Positions 49,906 to 60,899 of a DNA stretch of 64,000 bases are shown here, piece after piece (the stretch's first letter is position 1; each line of letters opens with the position of its first letter). Source of the DNA: Petrosia ficiformis (Eukaryota > Porifera > Demospongiae > Haplosclerida > Petrosiidae); NCBI GenBank assembly GCA_947044365.1, contig OX345636.1, positions 34,601,212 to 34,665,211 on the forward strand, in the 5' to 3' direction. A program made the position numbers and the translations under genes. The notes beneath the pieces were generated by a model, which worked only from the letters and a program-made list of their open reading frames with translations, was not told the DNA's origin and did not search any database.

Positions 49906-51589
49906 TAACAACTTGCCAATGAAATACTGTCAAACTCGTGTAGAAATGTATATCCAGTTTTAATGGCTTCTACTAAGATGTTAGGGGTGTAGTTTTAACT
50001 TTCAAGGGTTCTGAAGTCTTTCAATTGGAAGACAAAATTAGTAATGTTTAGAGCAATTGCTTCTCTTGAAAGCAATAAAAAGCTTTTCGTTTACAGTTTT
50101 GTAGTCTAATGTGTGTTCTACTTCCTGTGAAGAGTTTTGAAGGCTCCCATCTATCATTACCATAATTATCATGAACTATTATAATTATATAAATGTAACC
50201 CAATTTGAAAAACCACACTTGTGGCACATGATTTTGAACAAACGGTTAGCTTCAAACACTCACTTTTCAGCTATTTTGTACAGGAAGCCAATGAAATTTG
50301 GCACCCAGGAAGACCAATACACCAAACTTCATTGGCTACCTGCATAAAATGTTTGAATAGCAAGTGTTTGAAGGTAAGCGTTTGATCTGCCAAATTATTA
50401 TACATCGTTTTCCAAATTGGGTCACACATTTTTTGACACGTTTTGAAGCATGGGATAAATAGGCTCAACAATGGTTAGTGTGTGTAACATTGGGAATACA
50501 TCTTGAGCCAATTAAGAGTTAATGTTGTTAGTGACAATATAATCATTAACTGCACCATCTACCCCAGAGAACTGTGGAGAGCCAAATAAGAAGCTCTTTG
50601 GGCCAATGGTGAACCATGTGGCTTATCAAAAATACTGATATTATATACATAATAATATATATTATATACATATATAATTATATATATTATAACTATATAT
50701 ATATATATAATAATATAATAATTACTATTATACAAACTCAAAGAACTACTTACTGCCTTGAACAGAGAAACTAAATCACTGCTACTTAGAATACACGATG
50801 TTTCTAGAGTCCTACAATCATGGGGGTGAAGTATAACCACACCTAGTCGCGCGAACCTGACTCCTCCTTATTTTGATATCAGCGCAGCGTGGCCGACGTG
50901 CGGGAAGGTTGATTGCGCGCAAGACCAGACTGAACCACACCTATAATTATTATTAATTAGTATAGCTATGTGTGTCAAATGGTTGACGTTATGCGTCTAG
51001 TGTGGTAGAGTAGTGAGTGGTGCTTGTCATCTCTCGCTTTTAGCTATCACCACTGGCTAGCAGTATGCGAAAAGAAGAGCCGAGTGTGTAAGCCTCTCCA
51101 TCCCAGTACACAGTCTGCGCCTAGCGTTTCCATCAACAAGCCGAACCTCCTCGCAGTGACACGTACACACGTCAACTGAGGTCTCAGGCTAAGCGAAGGG
51201 GCGGTAACTCCAGACTAGTCTCAGGCTGAACTACAGAAGACTTGGAGGAAGTCTGGTCCCCCAGACATGTGCCATGCAGGTCCACTGGCATGTGAAGATG
51301 CCCTGATGCACGCTGCCTTTCGGTCTTGGGAGGGACAAAGTCAAAGGGAGTAAACCCTTACAGAAAATCTAGACTGGAGCCCCTATAAAAGCAGTGATAG
51401 ATTCAGATTGTAATGTATTTTCGGCAGCTCCTGCAGCCAGACTGGTGCCAAATTTTGTGCTCTGCACTTCTTTGTAAAGCAACCACAAGGCCGAGAGGGG
51501 GTTCTTGACACTTGGGCAACCCAGGATCTCCACATTCCTTGCGCTGGCATGCACTATGGAGAGGTCACTCCATTGTCACCTCACAGAAA
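49906..51589. other. no supported gene
   Basis: TA-rich at 50640-50730. From 50845 to about 51240 GC content rises (CGCGCGAAC, GCGCAGCGTGG) without an ORF that I can defend. Confidence 0.45.
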
Positions 51590-51710
51590 CCTAACCAACC
51601 ATTGTAATGACTACCGTGAAATCTCTATGCTCAGCACAGTGGGGAAAGTCTTCACTTGGGTAGCCTTCAACAGACTACAACAACTGGCTGAGCACGTGTA
51701 TCCTGAGGCA
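51590..51710 (+). pseudogene. non-LTR retrotransposon reverse transcriptase fragment
   Basis: The frame CNDYREISMLSTVGKVFTWV ... NRLQQLAEHVYPE matches the classic LINE RT block (NYRGISLLS..GK..A..L..RL). It is cut at 51711 by the TAGTCT-type MITE. The sequence upstream to about 51240 may be more of the same element, but frames are not continuous. Confidence 0.7.
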
Positions 51711-51990
51711 TAGCCAGACCCAACCTACTATGAAGGTCAACCCACACTTCACTAGCTTCGTCAAGAGCATGAAGTACCTGGCAAACGGCAAACTGGTAAT
51801 TGAATTCGTAACTGTAGTAATAATATTCATACAGCTGGCTTACTGGTTATGAAATACTTATTTTGATTATGAATATTATTAGCAGTTTCTCACCCACTAA
51901 AATACCCAAATATCTAAACTGTTGACGAATGCTAGCACAGTAGGTTGCCCAGACCCTTCTTTCATAGTCTAGTTATGTGAGACTACCGCC
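51711..51990. mobile_element. TAGTCT-type MITE
   Basis: Left CATAGCCAGACCCAACCTAC, right GCCCAGACCCTTCTTTCATA followed by GTTATGTGAGACTACC, so the ends are inverted. Internal sequence matches the intron-1 MITEs of genes A and B. Inserted into the LINE fragment. Confidence 0.7.
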
Positions 51991-52107
51991 GTACTTTCAG
52001 AAATTTTATTGAAATTTTTGTAACCAAAAAAGTGACCACAGATGAGTTAATTAGTCATTTGGCCAAAGATGTGCTAAGAGTTTGTACTTGTGCTCTGAAG
52101 ATTACTA

Positions 52108-54174
52108 AAGTCCATTCGCGTTGAGTTGGGACTTTTCTCATTAAATATTCATAGGTGAAAATTACTCGTATACGCGGTTTTACTCATTAATATAATTAAA
52201 AGCACGCGGTGGTAGTAACGAAAACACAGCTCCCTGTCTTTCTCTCTGTGTGTTTAACTTGGAACGACAAAGTTACCTCAAGGTAAGTAAAATGGGTGTA
52301 TAATATCATAGATGATAATGTGTTTCTTTGAGTGAATAAAAAATTATGATACATAAATAATAAAATAGCGTATTTATAATTATTACAATATTATATATAT
52401 AACTCGATGAACTAAAATATTTTGCTAGGTTGTGTTGATCATTATAAAGTCTTCATAATTTTCATCCATTGCTCCAACTTCACAGGTAGTGGTTGTCTCT
52501 TCTTCATCTTCACTGTCATCGTCAGAGTCATCCAACTGGATTACAAACTCGCTGACTTCACTGTCCATCAGTCTATCAATATCTCCAAATGAAGGTTCAA
52601 CATTCTCAATCACATGACGAACACACTTCGTCCATTTCTCACTTGTGATTTGTTCAACCCCTTCGTGTGCTAGTCGAGTTGCCTCAGCCATTGTGAACGA
52701 CTTGTTATGCTGTGCTGTGTACCCTTTCACCTGTGCCCATACCAATTCAATAGGGTTGAGCTCACAGTGAGCTACTGGAAGGCAAAGCACTCTGTGTCCA
52801 GCAGCTTCAGCAATCAAGTCAGTTCGATAAACTGTCTCCGGTTTGTTGGAACGGATTAATTGTAGAAGCTCTGCCTTCTTCATATCTGGACTGAAGTGTA
52901 GATTATGCCTTGTCAGCCAATCCTGCATTTCACCTTTCTTATTGGACATAGTGGGGACCTTTTCAACAACAGCATTATGATACTTCGCATTGTCTAAAAT
53001 AATGACAGATCTAGGAGGAAGATTTGGTATCAATCGATCAGTGAACCATTCCATGAAATGTGTTATATTCATCTCATTATGATAATCACCTGATCCAGTT
53101 TTTCCCCTAAAAATATCAGAGCAATTTGGAATCCATCCCCCTTCCCATCCAGCATGAAGAATTATTAACCTTTCACCTTTCCCTGACTTTACATTTATTG
53201 CAGTGCCATCAACATCAGTCCAGCATTTCTTTAAGTGGTGATGTGCGTTCAGCCAAGTCTCGTCTAAGTAAATTAAATTCCAACCATCATTTCTATATCG
53301 TTTTACTGCCCGAAGATAAGAATGTCTCTGCATCACAACTCTCAACTGTTCTACTACACATTTCCTGTCATTAATTTGCTTGTGTTTGAAACCTAGGTGT
53401 CTGATGATCTTTCTCAAGGAAGTTCGACCACCCATGAAGATGCCTTTATTATGAACTTCTGTTAAAACTTTGGATATAGTGGGGTATTCTTTTTGAACAA
53501 AGAAGTCATGAATAGTATTCCGTATGGCTGCTCGATCAAATTGATCTACCATTATTCTTTCTCTAGAAGCTTGGTACCTAAGTTTTGGTGATGCAAAAAC
53601 TCCATTATTCTCTTTGCCTTCGTTGGCAATTCGTATAACAGTGTTTTTACTAACTCCTGTTGCCTTTGCTACCAAGTTGGTCACATTGTCGACTTTTAAT
53701 GGGACATCAATTTTTTTTTGTTCCTCAAAGAATATTTTTACATTGTTTATTATTTGGCGGGCATCTGCTCTACACCTGTGACCCCTTTTAAAAGCCTTCT
53801 GTTCTCTATCATGCCATACCCTATCAGACATTTCAACCATAGTTTCAAATGTACAAAAAATATAAATTAATGACAAAAAGGCAAGTAAAATTGTTAATAT
53901 ACGAGTGAATAAAAAATGCAAGAAAATGAAATAAGTAATGAATGACAGTAAACAAAAAAAATTCAAGAAAATGAAATAAGTGATGAATGACAGTAAAAAG
54001 AATTATATATATATAATATAACTCACAGTACAGGACTACACGTGAAAAAGCGTGGTTACTATGGTTATTGTTAACGCGTGGGATGTGCGTTACTATGGTA
54101 AGTGTTAATTGCGTAATTATTGAAATTAGATGAATATTTAATGAGAAAAGTCCCAACTCAACGCGAACAGACTT
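52108..54174 (-). mobile_element. complete Tc1/mariner-superfamily transposon with 45-bp TIRs
   Basis: Terminal inverted repeats 52108-52152 and 54130-54174 match at 43 of 45 positions (start AAGTC, core TTCGCGTTGAGTTGGG). They are flanked by TA at 52106-52107 and 54175-54176. Length 2067 bp. It carries one uninterrupted transposase gene. A tandem duplication of about 39 bp (GAATGACAGTAAA ... AATGAAATAAGT) lies in its 5-prime untranslated part at about 53913-54000. Nearly identical TIRs, the intact ORF and clean TSDs suggest a recent insertion. Confidence 0.93.
52425..53840 (-). CDS. DDE transposase, IS630/Tc1/mariner superfamily (471 aa)
   Basis: Cut-and-paste transposase of the element at 52108-54174. 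I chose ATG 53840 (MVEMSDRVWHDREQ); the open frame extends further upstream, but that part is a hydrophobic, low-complexity translation of the untranslated region. Order: N-terminal helix-turn-helix region (ATGVSKNTVIRIANEG; about residues 60-90), second DNA-binding segment, then catalytic core with D in IYLDETWLN, D in IILDNAKYHN and E in HCELNPIELVW. There are 81 residues between the last two, far above the 34 of typical Tc1, because of an insert with DWLTRHNLHFSPDMKKAEL. The tail is acidic (DDSDDDSEDEEE). The spacing recalls the DD82E (Sailor) family described for this superfamily, though I cannot confirm membership. No lesion is visible. Confidence 0.92.
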   Translation of the reverse strand: MVEMSDRVWHDREQKAFKRGHRCRADARQIINNVKIFFEEQKKIDVPLKVDNVTNLVAKATGVSKNTVIRIANEGKENNGVFASPKLRYQASRERIMVDQFDRAAIRNTIHDFFVQKEYPTISKVLTEVHNKGIFMGGRTSLRKIIRHLGFKHKQINDRKCVVEQLRVVMQRHSYLRAVKRYRNDGWNLIYLDETWLNAHHHLKKCWTDVDGTAINVKSGKGERLIILHAGWEGGWIPNCSDIFRGKTGSGDYHNEMNITHFMEWFTDRLIPNLPPRSVIILDNAKYHNAVVEKVPTMSNKKGEMQDWLTRHNLHFSPDMKKAELLQLIRSNKPETVYRTDLIAEAAGHRVLCLPVAHCELNPIELVWAQVKGYTAQHNKSFTMAEATRLAHEGVEQITSEKWTKCVRHVIENVEPSFGDIDRLMDSEVSEFVIQLDDSDDDSEDEEETTTTCEVGAMDENYEDFIMINTT

Positions 54175-54176
54175 TA

Positions 54177-55229
54177 ATATGATACCTGTGTTTTATAATC
54201 TTTCTGTTCTGTCTTCCATTCAGACAAATGTACATTAAGAGACAAACATTTTCAACAACTTAGGTTTAGTCATAATTACGTATATCTCATCATTATTATG
54301 ATGTAGAGTTTCTGTTTTTAGCAAGGACTCTTTTACTATTGCTAAGTTACAAAAGCATATCAGTGAGAAGGGCTGCCTATGTAAAACTATCTTCAGATGT
54401 GTATGTAGTATTCACAAGCTTGCATCCTTGGACAAACCCCTTCTCTATAGAGTACTATAATTATTGTTAATTATACATTATAATAATTGTATGTATATTG
54501 TGTATTATGAACTGTAATACACCTATAGAGTATTGTGCATTTATATATGTCATAATACGTTAATTCTAATTTGATTGTAGTTGTGTGGGATGTGCTCTGA
54601 CCACTGGTATTTCCATGTAAATATAGTGAGCTAACTCAGCTAAGTTACTGTCATATAATACTAGTTTTTCGTCTTGTATACAGACTGTGATAGAAATCTT
54701 GAGTTGGACATGATATCACTACTAATTCTCAATCACAAGGTTACATATTTCATATTGTTGATCACTTTACTATATGGATTAACATCAGCTATATATGCTC
54801 AACAAAATTGAACTGACCCAATCGGAATGAACGGAAGGAAATGAATCTATTTTATGTAATACATTCAATAAATATTCTTCTACAATGTTTGCAAGTATGT
54901 GCAATTGGTGATGCAGCATCATTGCTTTCAAATGGTAATATCACAACTAATCTATATTTTAACATCTAATGTTAATTGAACATCATGATTCTTCAATAAA
55001 ACTTCATCATGATTCTTCAATATAACTTTAGTTTATATGCTTGAATACAGTACTAGTACGTACTAACTCATATGCAAATGTAAATTTACCTTTAAGATAC
55101 GTTTTTGAAATGCCTCAAAATCTCAACCAATCCAAGGGACATGTGAGTGTATGGATACAGCTAGTATTGATGTACAGTGTGATTTCATGTTGGGTGTATG
55201 TAGCATGTATTAGACATGGTTAGCTACTG
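54177..55229. other. no supported gene
   Basis: Short ORFs only, including a direct repeat CATCATGATTCTTCAATA at about 54983-55022. Confidence 0.5.
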
Positions 55230-55370
55230 CACTGTTAAAAATGCAGAGTAACTGTAACTATGCAGAGTAACCTGTTTACTCTTGAATGTGGAGTTTGAGC
55301 TACTACCCGAGTAAAGATAACTCCAGGGTAGTAACACTAATTAGCAATACTGGAGTAATTACATAATTAT
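55230..55370. repeat. left terminal and subterminal repeats of the 5.67-kb element
   Basis: CACTGTTAAAA is followed by AGAGTAACTG, AGAGTAACCTG, TTTACTCTTG, GAGTAAAGA and GGAGTAATTAC. The matching right end at 60770-60899 has CTTTTACTCTCC, GGAGTAATAAG, TTTACTCCC, AGAGTAATGG, TTACTCC and TTTTAACAGTG. Such arrays are where transposases of several superfamilies bind. Confidence 0.65.
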
Positions 55371-55694
55371 AAACAAAATACATCAATAATTGATTTTGCA
55401 TAATAGTGTGATTAAAATTCTAACTTTAAGCAACTTTTAACTGTTAAAATGTTTAATGCAACTAGTCCAGTATAGCATCATGATTATAATTATACATGTA
55501 GGAGGAGCCAAATGTAGACTTGATAGTGTTAGTGATTGATAACATTTGAATTACTTTATTAATAGAAATTTAAAATGAAATAAATTAAACTTTGTTATCA
55601 TGATTCAAAATTAATAATACACTTAATTATTTTGTCTTACTACATTAAATGAAATTTGGGTACAACACAAAACTCATTAGAAAATGAAGGTATT

Positions 55695-57259
55695 TTATGT
55701 GCACGTAGAGGTAAATGTGATAAAAAATTCTTCTAGTGCAACAAGCTGATGAATCTGCGTAGTCCTTATGATGTATGATGCATAATGCTTGTTACAGTAC
55801 AATGTCTCGAACAGTTTTACGTACAGGTAGACATGACATGAATCAACGACATAAACTTCCTCAACTCCCCCAAATACAGGATCATCTTCCAACATTGACT
55901 CAGAAGGTTTGATAGCCATGACACTTCCTTTCTTGTAAGTCACACCTCTTACTGTGACCCACTTTGGGCTGAGTAAAATACAGACAAAATGTAATTATGA
56001 ATGCATGTACATGTAAGCAGCATGACACATCACACGCATTGTGTGCATATTAATGTACACAGTATTATTATAAACATACACATGTACACATACATGTATG
56101 TACATTGTACATATAGCCTATAGCCTATATGAGATAACAGACACAACATATATACACATTGTTTAATGTACATGTCATACCAGTATATCTCATTTCCTTG
56201 CAAGTTAATCAGGTAGTCCAAATCAGATGTAGTGACATCAATACCTAAAGGATTAGAATCATTCATCATTACTTTTTCTCCTTGTATGATACTGAAATTA
56301 CCCTTTCCCACTTCCACAATATTGAGATCCTCTGAGCTCTCCAAACGAAGGTAACACTGTAAAAACTGGTGCCTCATTGCCAGGGTATACGGCAGGTTGA
56401 TAAAATTTCCAACTGCAGCTGTTAGACGCTTGAAATATTTGTGTTTGGCCTCGAATCTCATTGTCCAGAAATGAACAAGTGGTCCATACCTATAACAAAA
56501 TGTAGATATCAACAGCTACATTTAGATTGCACAGACGTATTGTTCTCACTGATGAATAAGTCTTGGTGTGTGAATCAGGTAGTTTTGCTTTGGAATGACT
56601 GTCTGATCCGGGTACAAGCTCACAAAAGTTTGGTGGTGTTCCATAATCATATCCTGCAGTATGGCCAGATCATCTTCTGTGAGCTTTGGTGCAAACAGGT
56701 ACTGCATGATGTTCAGAAGAAGGGTGAAGCACATCCATCCTCCGGAATCTTTTCTCCAATCATTAATGGAAGGTAGCGTCCAAGCAACCAGCTTTGAGAT
56801 GCTTGAAAATAAGAATAAAACCAAGGATTGAAGTAAAATCTATTATATTATCAGAGAGAGTACATGTATATATATATAACAGAACATGTACAGAGAATCT
56901 CTGCTAATATAAACAGATGGAACTTAAAAACTACATTATGTTTCATAACAATTGATTTCATGATATTGTATAGGAACAAACAAAATTTGGTATCTAAGAA
57001 GTTCTTGGATACCGAATTACTGTACAAAATGGCAGAATAGCAACTGTTTGAAGGTAAGAGTTAGAAATGAATGGTAGAATACACACACACACACACGCAC
57101 ACACAACACACCATTCTGTTTCAGGGTATTGTCATCTCCACTAATGGTAGCATTTGTAATGATGGTTGGCCTGTTTCTTACTTCAGTGTATCCGAATTGG
57201 AAACAGGAGCTGAATAGTAGGAGCATGGAATTCTGCACAAAGTGGACTTCAGTTGCCAT
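55695..57259 (-). CDS. conserved protein with FWTMRFEAKH motif, possible transposase-related protein (N-terminus uncertain)
   Basis: Well-supported exons: 56550-56801 (KLVAWTLPSINDW ... LLLNIMQYLFAPKLTEDD ... HTPRLIHQ), 56181-56489 (YGPLVHFWTMRFEAKHKYFK ... MRHQFLQCYLR) and 55695-55968 (CPKWVTVRGVTYKKG ... DPVFGGVEEVYVVD). Junction phases agree. A first exon near 57120-57259 (ATG at 57259, MATEVHFVQNSM) is tentative. I recall this C-terminal arrangement from multi-copy uncharacterised proteins of fish and invertebrates, often with N-terminal C2H2 fingers, which are not visible here. The block resembles the domain that follows the catalytic core in CACTA-type proteins (a GP..W..RFE..K pattern). 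That is a loose analogy. The protein may be N-terminally truncated. Confidence 0.6.
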
Positions 57260-57501
57260 CAAACCCTACATATGGAAATATGTATATTAAATACACATAA
57301 ACAGTATATGTAAATTAATAGAACCATGATTGTTTATTGGCCATACAAATGATTGTAGCTATACAATTACTCACCTCTCTCTAGTCTAGTTTTCAATGAT
57401 TTAATCAATAGTGGGCGTTAACCGCGCATGCGCATAAATCTTTATATACACTTCAACGGCGAATCAGCGCCTGCCGCCTGGTGTGAATTCTGTGAAATAA
57501 T
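57260..57501. promoter_or_regulatory. putative bidirectional promoter
   Basis: This 242-bp gap separates the start codons of the two divergent genes. It contains a TATATA stretch (CTTTATATACACTT at 57440-57453) about 50 bp before the plus-strand ATG, and a CpG-containing patch (ACCGCGCATGCGCATAAA at 57420-57437) that is unusual in this AT-rich window. TGCGCATGCGC-like sequence can bind NRF1-type factors; that is inference. Confidence 0.45.
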
Positions 57502-60500
57502 ATGTTCATGGCAGTCTTAGCGGAAGGATTGACTGAGAAAAGAATCCCAAGTCTCAATGTTTTTGAATTTTGCGACTTTCTGTCGACAAGATTCGATGAA
57601 GTTGTGACTGAATCATTCCGAATGAACAAAATTAGTGGACATTGCTTTATGAAACTAAGTGAACAGCAGATGGGAAGGATGGTGACTGCAATTGGTGATG
57701 TTGTGGAGTTGTTGGAACTACAGAGTAGAGTGATAAAGTTGCTAAATCCGCTATCTGAGCAAGTGAGTCATCTTTTACACACATTACAGTAGTTATGGAA
57801 TCTAGGATTGTATTCCAGCTGCTTGAATTTAACACACAAACACATATATAATGTCTGGAAGTAAGGAATAGTGCATGGTACTATTCCACTTTATACATTC
57901 CATTTTGCAGAATAACAGTGATACTTCTAACTGCCATGTCAAGGCAACCACAAGCATTCAGGTGCATTCAAGAGGAGAACAAGTAAGTGGAATTATCTTG
58001 TTTGAACCTGTCATAACCATAAATTCATTCAGATTGGACCATTACGAGATGATCATCAGATTAGCTACTATTACCTTTTAATAATACAGTGCTATCTTAG
58101 CAATAGACCATTTATTTGAGTGACATCAAAATGTGCATGTTGACGCCCAGGAACTTTCATTGACAACTCTACATGTATGTTCGATCAGCTTCTCTACTTT
58201 AGTTTAAGTATATATAGTCATTCATGTAGTACATGTACAATACAGTTATATAGATACATCATATTACTGATGTGATTTTTATAAAGTAATTACAGACTTT
58301 GCAGTGCCTTTCTAAACTATCATTATTATGATTATGTTGTTTCTCTGCATTGCATTGTACATAGGAGGTTTCTGGTACACCTAACCGCATCACAAGTTCA
58401 GTCCGGAAAGAGATCATTGCTGCTGTGTCCACACTAGTTATGGTGCATGTAACCTACCCCACTTCGGATGAGTACAGCCATATCTGTGAACTACTGGTTA
58501 GAGAGTACCCGATTCTTTCTGACTGTTTTGGATGTGGCTATGTGAGAGTAATGTGTCATGTAACAGTTTCTATATAGTTTATACTTCTACAGTCATATAA
58601 TTATGTGACTAGCCATAGGAAAATGCACGACTACTAAATATTATTTAAAGATACATGCAAGTGTTTGATCAAAATTATTAGTTTTAGTAGCAGTGCATTT
58701 TCCTATGGTGGCTCACATATAAATGATATGATGTTTATTCCCTATGTACATGTACATGTTCTGTTATGTATATACAGTCAACCTGGCGAAGTAAACTGAT
58801 AAACAGATTTAAAAATTCCAGAAAGGGATCAAAAAGGAAATTACCAAACGATTCAAACAATGACAGTGTAGATGAACCACCTAACAAAGTAGCCGTTTCT
58901 ACCTTCATCCTAAAGGAGAGTTCCTCCCTGAAGCTGAATACGAGAAGCTTGTATATCAACTGAAGGTTGAATTTACTGAAAAAGTCATCCAAAATCAAAG
59001 ACAATGAAAAGTCCGATGGATGACACTTTCACAACACGGAGGAAGTGGATATTTGACGAGCAACCGAAAGTAGTGGAAGTATTGGCAAAGTTTCCGTTCC
59101 TTAATTCAGAACGATAGGTGAGTCTTAATACTGATCTACATGTACATCCATATGCAGATGTACATGTACATGTATACTCATATCTTTACATGTATGTATA
59201 TACCGAGTGAGATTAAATGAGAATATATCTGTACAGGTACACTTTGTGACACACATTGAAACACAACTGTTCTATTTTGTAATTCTCAACATACATGTAG
59301 TTAAGACGAGAGTTCAAGGTGATAACGAATATAGAAGGGGTTTCCGGTTTAGTGGAAGAGTGGATAACCAAATATCCCAGATACATAGAAAAAGAGGCTT
59401 TATCAAGCACTGCACTCAAAATAAAACTTGCTGATTTAGAAGGTAATGATTGAAATATTCCTCTCATGTAATACCAAGTAATAATTTTTCTTTACTGCGC
59501 ATTAAGTGTGTTGATGTGGCACAATAATTGGGCTTGTAGATAATGCGCAAACGAAGTGAGTATACATTATCTTTTGGAGACCTTTATTATCCCACCTGAG
59601 TGCTATGGTAAAATGCTTAATACACTGTAAAAAAAGGCTTAGTGCATTCACTTGACATTCATTAATTCAAGGACATTTTCATGCATAGACATTTACATGT
59701 ACATGTACCCACTTCTGCAGATGATACAGAGAAGTGTATAACTGCACTTGAGCACCTATTATACCCAAGATCACAGAAGACAAAATTTAATATCCTACAT
59801 TCGTGCATGGTAAGTGCATTTCTGTTGTATCTTCAATCTTTAATTCAATGACAGTGGTGAATTCATGACACTATTGTTAAAGTAATCGAAGCACTCACAC
59901 TGTAGTACATGTCAATTGTCAAAAACAGTGTCTGTTTATGGCCAGCTGGAATATTAACAGCTGCACCTACTCTTCTTCATTCTATATCACTGCATGCTAT
60001 TAGTATAGAAAGAAAGGTATTCAGTTGTAGATTGTAAACTCACCAAAACAGTAATTATGCTTTAGTTCATAATAACAGCTACACATGTACATAACATAAC
60101 CAATCAAGTACTTCAATAATTTTTGGTAAAGTTTCTACATGGGATAATTGAAAATGCATGAAGAATGATAAGGAACCACTATGCATGCTCACTCTAGCAT
60201 CAAGTAAGTCTGCATCTAGAGTGTAGTTTGATCTGTGTGATGGAATGTTTTTCTATAATATCCGATCTTTCTCGATATACGTTAACTGAATTTTGTCCCT
60301 TTGTTAACACAGGGCTGTGTTGATGTGGATGATGAAGTGCAGAAACTGAAAAGGAAAGAGCCATTCATAGTTGTTGCTGACAGTGATGATATAACAGAAT
60401 ACTTCATATATGTTGAGTCTCAGTTCTTAGTCAGCACAACTACACTTGAAGATGCTCTGGCAAACTTGATTTGTGCATACTTTGTTTTTGACATAGTATA

Positions 60501-60621
60501 CCCAAGACCTATGTACCCTCTACTAATTCTCCTACAGAATACTCTGATGGGAATCAAGGACAGCCAGAAGCTACCCACATCAGTCTGTACTCTACTTACG
60601 AGTATTTCGACCATCCGTTAA
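57502..60621 (+). pseudogene. SAMD3-like gene, disrupted
   Basis: Exons: 57502-57762, 57911-57982, 58365-58541, 58778-59117, 59301-59442, 59721-59809 and 60313-60621. Exon 1 looks like a divergent SAM domain (LNVFEFCDFLSTRF ... MVTAIGDVVELLELQSRV). Exons 3-4 have TYPTSDEYSHICELLVREYP ... STWRSKLINRFKNSRK, a signature of SAMD3-like proteins, followed by MDDTFTTRRKWIFDEQP and FKVITNIEGVSGLVEEW. The last exon (PFIVVADSDDITEYFIYVES ... YFVFDIVYPRPMYPLLILLQ) is the family C-terminus. Exon 4 changes frame near 58915 and near 59005, and the exon-4/5 junction has an in-frame TAG at 59115-59117, so this copy should not give full-length protein. In the flanking exons the frame is preserved. Confidence 0.75.
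58613..58708. repeat. small inverted-repeat element in intron 3 of the SAMD3-like gene
   Basis: CCATAGGAAAATGCACGACT at 58613 is mirrored by GTGCATTTTCCTATGG ending at 58708, with arms of about 26 bp and short internal sequence. Looks like a minimal MITE or fold-back. Confidence 0.75.
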
Positions 60622-60899
60622 AAGATATTGTTTACATGCATGTACGTAAAGATATGCCATTACTGTAGTATTATTATAAATTTAATAGTAATTATTATCT
60701 ACTGATTTCTGTATAGTTCTTATTCAGAAGAATTTTTGTCAATATCACTTTTACTCTCCACATTCAATTACTGCAACTCTGAAAAGGTGTTACCACAATT
60801 CTTTTGGAGTAATAAGATTTACTCCCTTGAAGAGTTTTATTTGCCCGGCTGCTGCAACTCTCTTTAAAGAGTAATGGTTACTCCAATGTTTTAACAGTG

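Larger units (their letters stand above)
55230..60899. mobile_element. candidate 5.67-kb DNA transposon carrying two divergent genes
   Basis: The left end CACTGTTAAAAATG (55230) and right end CATTGTTTTAACAGTG-like, ending at 60899 as TTTTAACAGTG, are inverted. Just inside each end lie several short repeats GAGTAA/TTACTC: 55247, 55266, 55281, 55311 and 55353 on the left; about 60820, 60833, 60869 and 60877 on the right. TG dinucleotides flank both sides, compatible with a 2-bp duplication but weak. Inside are a minus-strand gene (55695-57259) and a plus-strand SAMD3-like gene (57502-60621), starting 242 bp apart. CACTG ends, subterminal repeats and short TSD recall CACTA/EnSpm elements, but no such transposase core was recognised. 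Confidence 0.6.

Noticed and set aside
53841..53966. Upstream extension of the transposase ORF
   Set aside because: The first 42 codons are hydrophobic low-complexity translated from repeated AT-rich untranslated sequence. The relative at 10912-12780 supports a start near the conserved N-terminus.
55230..60899. Assigning the 5.67-kb element to Transib because of CACTG-like tips
   Set aside because: No 5-bp target duplication and no Transib/RAG1-like core motif is visible; CACTA-like is a better but still unproven comparison.
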